From the NCBI RefSeq assembly GCF_902506325.1, contig NZ_LR732328.1:623882-687881 (forward strand): DNA of 64,000 nucleotides, given 5' to 3'. The position numbers were made by a program, and so were the translations under genes. Each line of letters opens with the position of its first letter. Position 1 is the first letter of the stretch. The notes below the pieces were generated by a model. That model was not told the DNA's origin. It saw only the letters and a program-made list of their open reading frames with translations, and did no database searches. Shown piece after piece: positions 30,772 through 41,497 of the stretch. This DNA comes from Limnobacter sp. 130. Its GTDB lineage: Bacteria > Pseudomonadota > Gammaproteobacteria > Burkholderiales > Burkholderiaceae_B.

Positions 30772-31080
30772 ATGAGTTCGCAAAACAGTCCAACAACAGT
30801 CGTAGAGTCGCAGGCGCAAAAAGCGAAGCTGCCCCCGATGTATCAAGTCGTGCTCTTGAACGATGACTACACCCCCATGGAGTTCGTCGTGATTGTTTTG
30901 CAGAAGTTTTTTGGAAAGGGAAGGGAACAGGCCACCCAGATCATGCTGAAAGTGCATCGAGAAGGCAAAGGGGTCTGTGGGGTATATCCCAAGGACATCG
31001 CCTCGACAAAAGTCGAAATGGTATGCGGTTTCGCAAAGCAGCATCAACACCCGCTGCAGTGCGTGATGGAGGAAACATGA
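30772..31080 (+). CDS. clpS: ATP-dependent Clp protease adaptor ClpS
   Basis: A 102-residue adaptor that delivers N-end-rule substrates to ClpAP. The folded core is clear: [20 protein letters not shown] (with the DDYTPM substrate-pocket segment), VLQKFF and [20 protein letters not shown] start at ATG 30772 (MSSQNS); the upstream extension from 30676 has no family similarity. Its stop overlaps the clpA start by 4 bp (ATGA at 31077-31080), so the two are translationally coupled. Confidence 0.95.
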   Translation: MSSQNSPTTVVESQAQKAKLPPMYQVVLLNDDYTPMEFVVIVLQKFFGKGREQATQIMLKVHREGKGVCGVYPKDIASTKVEMVCGFAKQHQHPLQCVMEET

Positions 31081-33401
31081 TTGCGCAAGAATTGGAAGTA
31101 AGTTTGCACATGGCATTTGTTGACGCACGTCAGCAAAAGCATGAATTCATCACAGTAGAGCACCTGTTATTGGCCTTGCTGGACAATCCGTCCGCAGCAG
31201 AGGTGCTTCGTTCCTGCTCCGCTGATGTTGAGGAAATTCGCAAGAACCTGCAAAACTTCATCAAGGACAACACCCCTGTGGTGACAGGTCAGGATGAAGT
31301 GGACACCCAGCCAACACTTGGGTTCCAGCGCGTTATTCAGCGTGCCATCATGCATGTTCAAAGCACCTCGAATGGCAAGAAGGAAGTGACCGGCGCCAAC
31401 GTACTGGTTGCAATTTTCGGTGAAAAGGATTCCCACGCCGTGTACTACTTGCACCAGCAAGGCATTACGCGTTTGGATGTGGTGAATTACATTTCCCATG
31501 GCATTACCAAAACACCACAGACACCCGCACCGAAGCCCGAAAATGCTCAAAACGAGAATCCGGAACAGGAAGCGGAGACTGCGCAAACCGTGGGTGACAA
31601 GCAGTCGCCTTTGGATCAGTACACGCAGAATCTGAATGCCTTGGCCAAGGAAGGAAAAATTGATCCCCTGATTGGTCGTGAGCAGGAAGTTGAGCGCGTC
31701 ATTCAGGTGCTGTGTCGCCGCCGCAAGAACAACCCGCTGTTGGTGGGCGAAGCTGGTGTGGGTAAAACCGCGATTGCTGAAGGCCTGGCATGGAGAATCG
31801 TGCAGGGTGATGTACCCGAGATCTTGAGCAGTGCCCAAGTGCATTCGCTGGACATGGGAGCACTGCTGGCGGGTACCAAATACCGCGGTGATTTTGAACA
31901 GCGCTTGAAAGCAGTATTGAAGCAGCTCAAAGCCAATCCGGATTCGGTGTTGTTCATCGATGAAATTCACACTTTGATCGGCGCAGGCTCGGCTTCGGGC
32001 GGCACGCTGGACGCATCTAACCTGCTAAAGCCTGCTTTGTCGTCAGGTCAGTTGAAGTGCATCGGTGCGACCACCTTCACCGAGTACCGTGGCATTTTCG
32101 AGAAAGACCACGCGCTGTCACGCCGCTTCCAGAAAATTGATGTGTCTGAGCCCACCGTGGAGCAAACCATTGAAATTCTGCGTGGCCTGAAAAGTCGCTT
32201 TGAAGACCACCATGGCGTGAAGTACTCCAGCGCTGCGATTTCTGCCGCTGCAGAATTGTCTGCCAAATTCATCAACGATCGCCATTTGCCCGACAAGGCC
32301 ATTGACGTGATCGATGAAGCCGGTGCGGCTCAACGTATTTTGCCGAAAAGCAAACAACGTAAAACAATTACCAAAGGCGACATTGAGGATATCGTGTCGA
32401 AAATCGCCCGCATTCCGCCTCAGTCGGTCAACACCGACGACCGGAACAAGCTGGCCACGCTTGATCGCGACCTGAAAGCCACTGTGTTTGGTCAGGATCC
32501 AGCCATTGATGCGCTGGCCAACGCGATCAAAATGTCGCGTGCCGGTTTGGGCAAGGCCGACAAGCCAATTGGTTCATTCCTGTTCAGCGGCCCCACAGGT
32601 GTGGGCAAAACCGAGGTGGCCAAGCAGTTGGCATTTGTCCTTGGTATCGAGATGCTGCGTTTTGACATGTCGGAATACATGGAACGCCACGCCGTATCAC
32701 GCCTGATTGGTGCGCCTCCCGGTTATGTTGGTTTTGATCAGGGCGGTTTGCTGACCGAGGCCATTACCAAGAAGCCACATTGCGTGTTGCTGCTTGATGA
32801 AATCGAAAAGGCCCACCCGGACGTGTTCAACATTCTGCTTCAGGTGATGGACAACGGCACGCTGACCGACAACAACGGCCGCAAAGCCGACTTCCGTAAC
32901 GTGATCATTATCATGACCACCAATGCGGGGGCGGAGGCTTTGACCAAGCGCGGTATTGGCTTCATGGAATCGAAGGTGCAGGGCGACGAGATGGAAGACA
33001 TCAAGCGCATGTTCAGCCCGGAATTCCGAAATCGTCTTGATTCAGTGATTTCCTTCCGTGCGCTCGATGAAGAAATTATTCTTCGTGTGGTCGACAAGTT
33101 CTTGATGGAGCTTGAAGAACAATTGCACCAGAAGAAAGTGGACGCTGTATTCACCGATGAGTTGCGCACACACCTGGCCAAAAAGGGTTTCGACCCGTTG
33201 ATGGGTGCTCGCCCAATGCAGCGCTTGATCCAGGACACCATTCGAAAAGCTTTGGCCGACGAACTGTTGTTTGGCAAGTTAGTGAACGGTGGCAAGGTGA
33301 CTGTGGACCACGATGAAGAAAACGACCAAGTGTCGCTGACTTTTGACGAAGGCTCATCGGGCCAAGAGTCTGAAAGTGGCACCGAAGTGGCGGTGGACTA
33401 A
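31077..33401 (+). CDS. clpA: ATP-dependent Clp protease ATP-binding subunit ClpA
   Basis: A 774-residue AAA+ unfoldase. It has an N-domain ([34 protein letters not shown]), a first ATPase module with [13 protein letters not shown], and a second with [13 protein letters not shown]. The IGF-type ClpP-docking loop is seen in [10 protein letters not shown]. It unfolds proteins and feeds them to ClpP; ClpP is not encoded in this window. The start at 31077 has GGAGGA just upstream and overlaps the clpS stop. A terminator follows. Confidence 0.97.
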   Translation: MIAQELEVSLHMAFVDARQQKHEFITVEHLLLALLDNPSAAEVLRSCSADVEEIRKNLQNFIKDNTPVVTGQDEVDTQPTLGFQRVIQRAIMHVQSTSNGKKEVTGANVLVAIFGEKDSHAVYYLHQQGITRLDVVNYISHGITKTPQTPAPKPENAQNENPEQEAETAQTVGDKQSPLDQYTQNLNALAKEGKIDPLIGREQEVERVIQVLCRRRKNNPLLVGEAGVGKTAIAEGLAWRIVQGDVPEILSSAQVHSLDMGALLAGTKYRGDFEQRLKAVLKQLKANPDSVLFIDEIHTLIGAGSASGGTLDASNLLKPALSSGQLKCIGATTFTEYRGIFEKDHALSRRFQKIDVSEPTVEQTIEILRGLKSRFEDHHGVKYSSAAISAAAELSAKFINDRHLPDKAIDVIDEAGAAQRILPKSKQRKTITKGDIEDIVSKIARIPPQSVNTDDRNKLATLDRDLKATVFGQDPAIDALANAIKMSRAGLGKADKPIGSFLFSGPTGVGKTEVAKQLAFVLGIEMLRFDMSEYMERHAVSRLIGAPPGYVGFDQGGLLTEAITKKPHCVLLLDEIEKAHPDVFNILLQVMDNGTLTDNNGRKADFRNVIIIMTTNAGAEALTKRGIGFMESKVQGDEMEDIKRMFSPEFRNRLDSVISFRALDEEIILRVVDKFLMELEEQLHQKKVDAVFTDELRTHLAKKGFDPLMGARPMQRLIQDTIRKALADELLFGKLVNGGKVTVDHDEENDQVSLTFDEGSSGQESESGTEVAVD

Positions 33402-33431
33402 CACACACCTAAACAGCTGACCCAACAGCAT

Positions 33432-33473
33432 GCCTGAGTGCCCTTGTGGGGGTCTACTCAGGCATTTTCTTTT
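33432..33473 (+). terminator. Terminator of clpS-clpA
   Basis: GCCTGAGT (33432-33439) pairs with ACTCAGGC (33456-33463), followed by ATTTTCTTTT. It lies 30 bp after the clpA stop. Confidence 0.8.
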
Positions 33474-33494
33474 GCGGCTGCGTGTTTGTAGGTG

Positions 33495-34646
33495 CTAACT
33501 GCTCACCTTCCCCAGGCAACTGCGATTTCTTCCCTTGTTTTTGGCTTGGTACAGTGCCTGATCAGCTTCAGCCATTGTGCGGTCAATGCTGTCCAGGTGC
33601 GCAATATTGCAAATACCGGCTGAAAACCCGACCGTGCAATTCCCGTTCAAGCGGATTCTATCGACAATTCTTTGTGTGTCGTCGGCAGTGCAGTTGGGTA
33701 GCAGCACTGCGAATTCCTCGCCTCCAACGCGGGCAATCAGGTCGACAGGTCTGAAATTGCTTCTCAATGTTTCAGCAAATTCGCGAAGCCGTATATCTCC
33801 GGCTTCGTGACCAAAGGTGTCGTTGTATTGCTTGAAGTAATCGATATCGATAATGGTCACGCTGCCTTGCAGTTGATTTTCCCTTTGCATTTTTCGCAGG
33901 TATGCGCTGCTAAGGTCTTGCCAGCCCCTGCGATTGAGCAGACCTGTGAGTGGATCGGTGCGAGCCTGGTTGCTGAGGTGAAGCAGTTCAATTGCGAAAC
34001 GCTTGCGCAATTTTGATTGGCGCCACAGTGTCAGGCTGACAAAACTCACGGAATGAAGCAATACGATGAGTGTCAGTATCAAGTTGTTGCGTTGTAATTG
34101 ATTGACCTTGTCGTCGGCTACCTTGGCATCGTTTTTCAAGGTGGCATTGAATACCCCAAGCTCAATTAACCAAAGCTCGATGCGTTTGGGGTCGGGTCGG
34201 CCAAGCCGGGCAAGTTGCTGGTCCATAACGATCAGGTGTTCTCGAAGGCTGGAAGCTGACACCGTCAAGCCGCTGTGGGGGTTAATGGCCTCGATCACTG
34301 CCAATCTGGCGGCAAGTTGATTCAGTAATTCCTGGGGCGAACTATATCCACGTGTTTCCAGGCCAAGTTTTGTTTCATAGGTGTGCTGATTGCCAAGATG
34401 ATGCAAGGCAGTGCTTTGTACGATCAGATCCTGCAATGAAATTTCAAGAAGTCTTCTTTGGGCCAGTTCACCTTGAATTTGATGCGCCTGGCTGTAATTG
34501 AACAAGGCAACTGCGGCCAGAATGGCGCAGAGTATCAACCAAAAATAGCGGATGGTTTTTTCTGAACAGGGGCGCAGGTGTTTGATTGCATGAACCCACC
34601 ATGTGCGGCCTGTGGTTGCGCTTGGTCCGCTGCCCCCTGAGTCCAT
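33495..34646 (-). CDS. Membrane-bound GGDEF diguanylate cyclase
   Basis: A 383-residue protein. A transmembrane helix (about residues 33-50) and a second one (about 190-208) flank a roughly 140-residue periplasmic sensor of unknown fold. The C-terminal GGDEF domain starts at DPLTGLLNRRG; the active-site signature is GGEEF, so it should make cyclic di-GMP. An RxxD inhibitory site (RPVD) lies five residues before GGEEF, indicating product feedback inhibition. No EAL domain is present. It faces clpA across a terminator and is separated from dut by 56 bp. Confidence 0.92.
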   Translation of the reverse strand: MDSGGSGPSATTGRTWWVHAIKHLRPCSEKTIRYFWLILCAILAAVALFNYSQAHQIQGELAQRRLLEISLQDLIVQSTALHHLGNQHTYETKLGLETRGYSSPQELLNQLAARLAVIEAINPHSGLTVSASSLREHLIVMDQQLARLGRPDPKRIELWLIELGVFNATLKNDAKVADDKVNQLQRNNLILTLIVLLHSVSFVSLTLWRQSKLRKRFAIELLHLSNQARTDPLTGLLNRRGWQDLSSAYLRKMQRENQLQGSVTIIDIDYFKQYNDTFGHEAGDIRLREFAETLRSNFRPVDLIARVGGEEFAVLLPNCTADDTQRIVDRIRLNGNCTVGFSAGICNIAHLDSIDRTMAEADQALYQAKNKGRNRSCLGKVSS

Positions 34647-34702
34647 TGTTTTCCTAATGATTCACAATGACACTCAGTGGCAAAACTTTGTGGGTAGGTT
34701 CC

Positions 34703-35155
34703 CTAGCGTGTTCCGGTACTGCCGAATCCACCTTCTCCGCGTTCGCTGGGCGTAAAGTCGCTGACCACTTTGAAGTCAGCATGTGCAACTGGCAGTATGA
34801 CCAGTTGGGCAATTCGTTCCATGGGTTCAATGGTCACTGGCACCAGGCTGCGGTTCCAGGCCGAGACCATGAGCGGACCCTGGTAGTCGGAATCGATCAG
34901 ACCCACGAGGTTACCGAGTACCAAACCTTTTTTATGTCCTAAACCGGAACGAGGCAGAATGGTGGCGCAGTAATTGGGGTCGCCAATGTACATGGAAAGC
35001 CCTGTGGGCACGAGTTCGGCCTGCCCTGGTTGTAAGGTTAGTGCTTCGCCCAGGCAGGCACGCAGGTCGATACCCGCGCTGCCAGGTGTGCCGTAGGCGG
35101 GCAGTTGATCTTGCATGCGTGGGTCGAGAACTTTCAGTTCAACTTGAATTTTCAT
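34703..35155 (-). CDS. dut: dUTP diphosphatase
   Basis: A 150-residue trimeric dUTPase that hydrolyses dUTP to dUMP. All five conserved motifs can be seen, including [32 protein letters not shown] and the C-terminal [10 protein letters not shown] that closes over the active site. It is the last gene of the ribF-ileS-lspA-coaBC-dut series, 13 bp after coaBC. Confidence 0.97.
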   Translation of the reverse strand: MKIQVELKVLDPRMQDQLPAYGTPGSAGIDLRACLGEALTLQPGQAELVPTGLSMYIGDPNYCATILPRSGLGHKKGLVLGNLVGLIDSDYQGPLMVSAWNRSLVPVTIEPMERIAQLVILPVAHADFKVVSDFTPSERGEGGFGSTGTR

Positions 35156-35168
35156 GGAGTGTGTAGGT

Positions 35169-36416
35169 TCAGGAATATTTGGAAATGAAGGTCAATAGGG
35201 TTTGTGCAGCTTCAAGCTTGTTCATGCTACCCAAGTGTTCAGGCTTGAGTTTCTTGCTGTAAATAGTCAGCTCGGTGTGATCCGCGCCCAAGGCATGTTG
35301 CGCCAGATTGCCGACAATGAATTGCGCTTTTTTGCTGTCCAGCTTGCGACTTGCGTATTCATCGAGATTTTCTGTCTCGGCGGCAAAGCCGACCACTGTC
35401 AGCGGCTTTTTGCTTGTACCGGCGAACGCACCCACTTCTGCAAGTATGTCCGGGTTCAGTTCGAATTCCATGTGCAAGCCAGCGGGCTGATCATTCTGTT
35501 TTTTCTGCTTGTGCGTGCTTGGATTTTTAACACCATAATCGGCCACTGCCGCTACACCAACAAACAGGTCGCTTTGCTCAATTTGGCTGAACACAGCGGC
35601 ATGCATCTGTTTGGCCGATTGAACAGACAACATGCGCACGCCATAGGGTGCGGGCAGGGCGGTGGGGCCGCTTACCAAATTGACTTCAGCACCCATGAAC
35701 CAGGCAGACTGTGCAAGGGCGTATCCCATTTTTCCGCTAGAGCGATTGGTGATGCCGCGCACCGGGTCGATGGCTTCGAATGTGGGTCCAGCAGTTAACA
35801 ACACTTTTTTGCCTGCCAGTGGTTTGGGGTTGACTGCACGGGCCAGCTCAAGCACCACTTCAAAGGGTTCCAGCATGCGGCCGCTACCCACCTCGCCGCA
35901 GGCTTGTTCGCCCGCTGCAGGACCAAATACATGCACGCCATCACGTTTTAACTGGTTTACATTGCGCTGGGTGGCTGGGTTGTTCCACATTTCCACGTTC
36001 ATGGCAGGCGCAATGGCCATTGGGCAGTTGCGGGCCAATACCAGGTTATCCAGCAGATTGTCGGCAAAGCCGTGTGCGTATTTGGCCATGGAATTGGCAG
36101 TGCAGGGTGCGATCAACAAGAAATCGGCATTGCGGCTGATGTCGATGTGCGGCATGCCACGGTCGGCGCTCAGTTGATCGTTGTGTTCTAACGGCCATTG
36201 CGACACGTGTACTGTTTTACCAGAGAGCGCCTGAAAGGTGAGTGGGGCAATAAACCGGGTTGCCGATTCAGTCATGACCACTTGAACTGAGCAGCCTTGT
36301 TTGACAAGCAGGCGAACCAGCTCAGCAGACTTGTAGGCCGCAATGCCGCCACACACGCCCAACACCACACGCAGTTGGTTTAAACCGGGAAGCTGTGGCA
36401 ATTCGATTGGGCGCAT
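35169..36416 (-). CDS. coaBC: Bifunctional phosphopantothenoylcysteine decarboxylase/synthetase
   Basis: A 415-residue fusion enzyme of coenzyme A synthesis. The N-terminal flavoprotein decarboxylase (CoaC, about 1-190) has [19 protein letters not shown] and the active-site Cys region [13 protein letters not shown]. The C-terminal synthetase (CoaB, about 200-415) has [29 protein letters not shown] and GFAAETEN. It lies 12 bp after lspA. Confidence 0.97.
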   Translation of the reverse strand: MRPIELPQLPGLNQLRVVLGVCGGIAAYKSAELVRLLVKQGCSVQVVMTESATRFIAPLTFQALSGKTVHVSQWPLEHNDQLSADRGMPHIDISRNADFLLIAPCTANSMAKYAHGFADNLLDNLVLARNCPMAIAPAMNVEMWNNPATQRNVNQLKRDGVHVFGPAAGEQACGEVGSGRMLEPFEVVLELARAVNPKPLAGKKVLLTAGPTFEAIDPVRGITNRSSGKMGYALAQSAWFMGAEVNLVSGPTALPAPYGVRMLSVQSAKQMHAAVFSQIEQSDLFVGVAAVADYGVKNPSTHKQKKQNDQPAGLHMEFELNPDILAEVGAFAGTSKKPLTVVGFAAETENLDEYASRKLDSKKAQFIVGNLAQHALGADHTELTIYSKKLKPEHLGSMNKLEAAQTLLTFISKYS

Positions 36417-36428
36417 GGGCTGAAAACC

Positions 36429-36983
36429 TTATTCGCTTTTTTCGGGTTTGGCGGCTTTGTGTTCTTTGTTAAAGAACAGCTCATCAATGATCAAGCCGAT
36501 TGCACCTATGGTAATTGCAATGTCGGCCACGTTGAACGCAGGCCAGTGGTAATTGCCGACATAAAAATCGAGAAAGTCGATGACCGCACCGTGTGCAACA
36601 CGGTCAATCAAATTGCCGATCGCTCCGCCCAAAATACAGGCCAGGCAGAACATCGCGAATTTGCGATGGCTGGAGGAGCGCATCATGAACAGAATGACGA
36701 TGGACGCGATGACTGCCACAGCCGATAGAAAGTGCTTTTGCCAGCCCGCCTGGTCAGCCAGAAAGCTGAATGCAGCACCCGGATTAAGCACGTAGACCAA
36801 ATTGAAAAAACTTGTGATTTCAACTACGGCGCCCAAATCAAGGCGTGATTGAACCCAAAGTTTACTGATTTGATCGATCAAAATAAGCAGCAATGAAAAG
36901 CCGATCCAGGGAAGAATGGATTTTTTGGGTGGTTTCAAAGCAGTGGTTGCCCTGGCTGGTTTTCTTGGCATGGGTTTAGACAT
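36429..36983 (-). CDS. lspA: Prolipoprotein signal peptidase (signal peptidase II)
   Basis: A 184-residue inner-membrane aspartyl protease with four transmembrane helices that cleaves lipoprotein signal peptides. Catalytic Asp residues lie in [19 protein letters not shown] and [11 protein letters not shown]. The N-terminus has a basic extension ([20 protein letters not shown]). I use the ATG at 36983, which overlaps the ileS stop by 8 bp; an in-frame upstream start at 37007 lies deeper in ileS. The ileS-lspA pair is conserved across bacteria. Confidence 0.95.
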   Translation of the reverse strand: MSKPMPRKPARATTALKPPKKSILPWIGFSLLLILIDQISKLWVQSRLDLGAVVEITSFFNLVYVLNPGAAFSFLADQAGWQKHFLSAVAVIASIVILFMMRSSSHRKFAMFCLACILGGAIGNLIDRVAHGAVIDFLDFYVGNYHWPAFNVADIAITIGAIGLIIDELFFNKEHKAAKPEKSE

Positions 36984-39771
36984 GGTTGCGCACCTCGCCT
37001 TCACCAAACAGGTTGCTTACACAGCGGCCACAGATGCCAGGGTGTTCGGGGTCGGTACCCGTGTCGGGTCGCACATGCCAGCAACGCTCGCACTTTTCAC
37101 CTTCGGCAATACCCACTTCAATTTTCTCCTCAGCGGCTTGAACAATTTCAATTTTGGAAACAATGAACAGGAATTTCAGGTCATCGCCCAGGCTTGCTGC
37201 AGCTTTGTAAAGGTTGGCTGGCAAATGAAGCGTTGCGGTGCCCTGCAGGGACGAACCAATTTTGCCATCGGTGCGCAGGTTTTCCAGTTCTTTGACCACA
37301 CGCGCACGCAGTGCCAGCAATTCGGCCCATTTGGTACCAAGTTCATCAGCGTTGTCCACGCCGGGTACTTTGTAAAACTCATTGCAGAAAATGGATGGCT
37401 CCACATTACCCATCACTTCACGAGCCTCTTCGGCTGTGAAGCTGAGAATAGGCGCCATGAGGCGTAGTAGCGAATGTGTAATGTGATACAGCGCGGTTTG
37501 CGCGCTGCGACGTGCCTTGGAATTCCCGCCAGTGGTGTACAGGCGGTCTTTCAACACGTCCAGGTAAAACGCGCCCAAATCCTCGGAACAGAAAATTTGA
37601 AGCTTGCTGACAATGGGGTGGAACTCGTACTTCGTGTAATGCGCTTCGCATTCGCTTTGCAATTTCGCGAGCAGCGTGAGTGCGTATTGATCCACTTCGG
37701 CCAGTTCTTCGGTGGGAACTGCTTCAGTGGCGAAGTCGAAATCAGAAATATTGGCCAACAAAAAACGCAGGGTGTTGCGAATGCGTCGATAGCTTTCAAC
37801 CACCCGTTTCAAAATTTCATCTGAAATAGTCAGTTCGCCAGAGTAATCAGTGCTGGCCACCCACAGGCGCAAAATTTCAGCGCCCATTTTGTCGGACACC
37901 TGTTGGGGCGCAATCACATTGCCCACCGATTTGCTCATTTTGCGACCCTGGCCATCGACCACAAAACCGTGGGTGAGCAGGGCTTTGTAAGGTGGTACGC
38001 CGTTGATCATGCAACTGGTCAGCAGTGAAGAATGGAACCAGCCACGGTGTTGGTCGGAGCCTTCAAGGTACAGGTCGGCGGGAAAGTGACTTTCATCGGC
38101 ATGGCTGCCACGCAACACCGTTTCGTGCGTTGTGCCCGAGTCGAACCACACATCCAGTGTGTCGGGGTTCTTGATGTAGTCCTTTGCTTGCTCACCGATC
38201 AAGTCTTCAACAGACAGGTGTTGCCAGGCTTCAATGCCTTGTTTCTCAATGAGTTGGGCAATGGTCTCGATCAGCTCGGGTGTGCGTGGGTGTAATTCAC
38301 CGGTTTCGCGATGCACCAGAAAAGCCATGGGTACACCCCACTGGCGTTGACGCGAGAGGGTCCAATCGGGCCGGTTGGCAATCATGGCATGCAGGCGAGC
38401 TTTGCCCCAGGCCGGGAAAAATTCGGTGGCTTCAACGCCCGCAAGTGCTTTTTCCCGCAGGCTGCCGCTGCCATCATTGGAATGCACGTCCATGCCGGCA
38501 AACCATTGCGAAGTGGCTCGATAAATGATGGGGGTTTTGTGACGCCAGCAATGCATGTAGCTGTGGCCGAACTTCACCTGTTTGATGAGCGATCCCACTT
38601 CGATCATTTTCTCGACGATCAGCGGGTTGGCTTTCCAGATGTGCAGCCCACCAAAGAAGGGCAGGGAGTCAGCGTACACACCATTGCCCATGACTGGGTT
38701 GATGATGTCGGCGTCTTTCAGACCATAAGCTTTGCTGGTCAAGAAGTCGTCTACGCCATAGGCGGGCGAGCAATGCACAATGCCGGTACCTGCATCGGTG
38801 CTCACATAGTCAGCCAAATACACCGGGCTTAGGCGATCGTAGAAGGGATGATGAAAAGCAACGCCTTCAAGCTTGGCACCTGAAGCGGTGGCAATCTCAG
38901 AACCTTCCAGTTCATAGCTTTCAAGGCAGGGCTTCACACGTTCTTGCGCCAGCAACAAATACTTGCTACCCACATCCACCAGGCTGTACACCAATTCCGG
39001 GTGCATGTTCAGCGCCTGGTTGGCAGGCAGGGTCCAGGGGGTTGTGGTCCAGATCACTAACTGCCCAGGTTTGGCTTGCAGGGTGGCCAGTGGCACATTG
39101 AAAGCGGCTGCAAGTTTGTCGAGGTTCTCTGCGTTGAAAGCGAACCCCACATCGACTGCGATGTCCTGTTTGTCTTTGTATTCCACCTCGGCTTCAGCCA
39201 GGGCAGAGCCGCAATCGAAACACCAGTTCACAGGTTTCAGGCCGCGGAACACGTAACCTTTTTCCATGATCTTGCCCAGGGCGCGAAGTTCATCCGCCTC
39301 GTTGCCAAAATTCATGGTTTTGTAAGGGTTCTCCCAGTCGGCCAGGACGCCCAGGCGAATGAAGTCCTTTTTCTGCCGTTCAATTTGCTCAGTGGCGTAG
39401 GCGCGGCTTTTCTCTTGTACTTCCAGTGTGGGCTTGCCTTTGCCGTGGGTTTTTTCGATTTGAATTTCAATCGGCATACCGTGGCAGTCCCAGCCCGGTA
39501 CGTAACGTGCGTCGTAACCGGCCAGGCAACGGCATTTCACGATGATGTCTTTCAGGATTTTATTGACAGCGTGGCCAATGTGAATATCGCCGTTGGCATA
39601 GGGTGGGCCATCGTGCAGTACAAACTTTGGCTTGCCAGCCTTGGACTGGCGAATCACCTTGTACAGGTCTTCCTTGCACCATTGTTCAACCCAGTTCGGT
39701 TCCCTTGCCGGCAGGTTGCCGCGCATGGGGAAGGGGGTGTCGGGCAGGTTCAGTGTGTTCTTGTAATCCAT
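36976..39771 (-). CDS. ileS: Isoleucyl-tRNA synthetase
   Basis: A 931-residue class Ia synthetase. The HIGH-type motif is [11 protein letters not shown] (near residue 60), the KMSKS loop is [10 protein letters not shown], and the C-terminal zinc finger is CERCWHVRP with a second ICGRC pair. The editing domain contains [14 protein letters not shown]. Length and the C-terminal zinc site indicate the standard bacterial IleRS type. It lies 6 bp downstream of ribF and overlaps lspA. Confidence 0.98.
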   Translation of the reverse strand: MDYKNTLNLPDTPFPMRGNLPAREPNWVEQWCKEDLYKVIRQSKAGKPKFVLHDGPPYANGDIHIGHAVNKILKDIIVKCRCLAGYDARYVPGWDCHGMPIEIQIEKTHGKGKPTLEVQEKSRAYATEQIERQKKDFIRLGVLADWENPYKTMNFGNEADELRALGKIMEKGYVFRGLKPVNWCFDCGSALAEAEVEYKDKQDIAVDVGFAFNAENLDKLAAAFNVPLATLQAKPGQLVIWTTTPWTLPANQALNMHPELVYSLVDVGSKYLLLAQERVKPCLESYELEGSEIATASGAKLEGVAFHHPFYDRLSPVYLADYVSTDAGTGIVHCSPAYGVDDFLTSKAYGLKDADIINPVMGNGVYADSLPFFGGLHIWKANPLIVEKMIEVGSLIKQVKFGHSYMHCWRHKTPIIYRATSQWFAGMDVHSNDGSGSLREKALAGVEATEFFPAWGKARLHAMIANRPDWTLSRQRQWGVPMAFLVHRETGELHPRTPELIETIAQLIEKQGIEAWQHLSVEDLIGEQAKDYIKNPDTLDVWFDSGTTHETVLRGSHADESHFPADLYLEGSDQHRGWFHSSLLTSCMINGVPPYKALLTHGFVVDGQGRKMSKSVGNVIAPQQVSDKMGAEILRLWVASTDYSGELTISDEILKRVVESYRRIRNTLRFLLANISDFDFATEAVPTEELAEVDQYALTLLAKLQSECEAHYTKYEFHPIVSKLQIFCSEDLGAFYLDVLKDRLYTTGGNSKARRSAQTALYHITHSLLRLMAPILSFTAEEAREVMGNVEPSIFCNEFYKVPGVDNADELGTKWAELLALRARVVKELENLRTDGKIGSSLQGTATLHLPANLYKAAASLGDDLKFLFIVSKIEIVQAAEEKIEVGIAEGEKCERCWHVRPDTGTDPEHPGICGRCVSNLFGEGEVRNHV

Positions 39772-39777
39772 GTCGGG

Positions 39778-40734
39778 TTAACAGCCTGTATTTGAAATCT
39801 GGGGTTGGTTGGCGGCCAGCAAAGTCATGGCTTGTGTCGTGTCTTTGTGCATTTGCTCAACCATCGTATCGAGTGAATCGAAGTGTTGCTCTGGGCGAAT
39901 GTGCGCCAACACCTCGAGGCGCAGCAACTTGCCGTAGGCATTGCCTTGCCAGTCTGGAATGAATGTTTCCAGCAAAATTTGATCGGATTGTTCAACAGTG
40001 GGGCGCACTCCCATGCTGGCTACGGCGGGCAGTGGGTGTTCTTCCAGACCATGCACCCACACCGCCAAAATACCGGTAAGGGCACTGGCCCGCCCTGCAA
40101 TACGCAGGTTCATGGTGGGAAAGCCCAGCGTACGCCCCAGTTTTTTGCCGTGAACAATGTGCCCGGAGTAAACCAGAGGGTGCCCGAGCATGTGTGTGGC
40201 TTTTGCGATGTCTCCAGCCTTCAGGGCTTCGCGAATATTGGAGCTGGAAACACGGCTGCCATTGTTTTGAACTTCGGCAAGGTCGTTGACTGTGAAGCCC
40301 AGGGAGTCGCCCAAGCCTTTCAGCATGGTGAAATCGCCCGCCCGCTTGGCACCAAACCGGAAGTCGTCGCCGACCCAAACCTGTTTGGCATTCAATTGCT
40401 TCAGCAGCACTTCCTGAACAAAGGCCTCGGGGCTTAAGCTGGCCATGTGTTTGTCGAAGGGCAAAATGCACACTTGTTCAATACCACAACGCTTCATTTC
40501 AATGATTCGGTCTCGAAGTGTTGAAATGCGGTCAAGTTTGAAAGCCGGATTGAAAAATTCTTTCGGGTGCGGGTGCAAAGTCACCACGGTGGGCACCAAA
40601 CCTTGCGCGTGTGCGGCGGACACCACACGGCGGAACAACTCGGCATGGCCGGAGTGAACGCCGTCGAAGTTTCCAATGGTGAGCGCAGTGCCCTTGGCAA
40701 ATGTGTGTGGCCGGGGGCGGCGAATGATTTTCAT
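39778..40734 (-). CDS. ribF: Bifunctional riboflavin kinase/FAD synthetase
   Basis: A 318-residue enzyme that converts riboflavin to FMN and then FAD. The N-terminal adenylyltransferase shows GNFDGVHSGHAELF and VGDDFRFGAKRAGD; the C-terminal flavokinase shows GHIVHGKKLGRTLGFPTMNL and VASMGVRPTV. It heads the ribF-ileS-lspA-coaBC-dut operon and is divergent from purN across a 104-bp gap that should hold both promoters. Confidence 0.96.
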   Translation of the reverse strand: MKIIRRPRPHTFAKGTALTIGNFDGVHSGHAELFRRVVSAAHAQGLVPTVVTLHPHPKEFFNPAFKLDRISTLRDRIIEMKRCGIEQVCILPFDKHMASLSPEAFVQEVLLKQLNAKQVWVGDDFRFGAKRAGDFTMLKGLGDSLGFTVNDLAEVQNNGSRVSSSNIREALKAGDIAKATHMLGHPLVYSGHIVHGKKLGRTLGFPTMNLRIAGRASALTGILAVWVHGLEEHPLPAVASMGVRPTVEQSDQILLETFIPDWQGNAYGKLLRLEVLAHIRPEQHFDSLDTMVEQMHKDTTQAMTLLAANQPQISNTGC

Positions 40735-40838
40735 ACCGAGTGTGTCGGCTCTTTAGTGGTTGCAAAACAACCGGTCATTATAAGGCCTGAATGGTGAAAA
40801 ATAGGGCTTTTTCGCCCGCACAGTGATAAACTCGCGCC

Positions 40839-41480
40839 ATGCAAAATTCCACACCTTCCGTCGTCATTTTGATCTCGGGGCGAGGTTCAAACTTGAATGC
40901 CCTGATCGATCACGCCAAACAGACCGGGGCCTACCAAATTCGAGCAGTCATTTCCAACCGCCCAGCCGCGGCTGGCTTGGCTTTGGCGCAATCGGCGGGG
41001 CTCGACACGGCCGTTCTTGATCACACCGAATACGAAAGCCGAGAAGTCTTTGATGCAGCATTGGCTGGTTTGATCGATCAGTATCAGCCGGACTGGGTGG
41101 TGTTGGCAGGGTTCATGCGGGTGTTAACAGCAGGTTTTGTGAATCGTTATTTGGGGCGCTTGGTCAACATTCATCCTTCGTTGCTTCCCGCGTTCCCTGG
41201 CCTGAAAACTCACCAGCAAGCATTGGACGCAGGTGTACGGGTCCATGGTGTCACAGTTCATTTGGTCACACCTGAACTCGATCACGGCCCCATTGTGGAC
41301 CAAGCACTGTTGCAGGTGATGCCCGAAGACACGGCAGAAAGCCTGGCGACTCGCGTATTGGCACTGGAGCATCAAATTTACCCCCGTGCACTGGCAGCTT
41401 TGGCCAGCGGGCAAATTAAAATGGTGGACGGGAAACTGCATGGCACTTTGGCCACAGCCCTGGTCCACGCAATTCAATAA
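40839..41480 (+). CDS. purN: Phosphoribosylglycinamide formyltransferase (PurN)
   Basis: A 213-residue folate-dependent GAR transformylase of purine synthesis. The phosphate-binding loop is ISGRGSNLNALID; the catalytic Asn-His-Asp set is visible in VNIHPSLLPAFPGLKTH and HGVTVHLVTPELDHGPIV. Length is normal. It starts at ATG 40839 and is followed 17 bp later by the RsmB-family gene. Confidence 0.95.
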   Translation: MQNSTPSVVILISGRGSNLNALIDHAKQTGAYQIRAVISNRPAAAGLALAQSAGLDTAVLDHTEYESREVFDAALAGLIDQYQPDWVVLAGFMRVLTAGFVNRYLGRLVNIHPSLLPAFPGLKTHQQALDAGVRVHGVTVHLVTPELDHGPIVDQALLQVMPEDTAESLATRVLALEHQIYPRALAALASGQIKMVDGKLHGTLATALVHAIQ

Positions 41481-41497
41481 TCAGGAAATACAAGTAT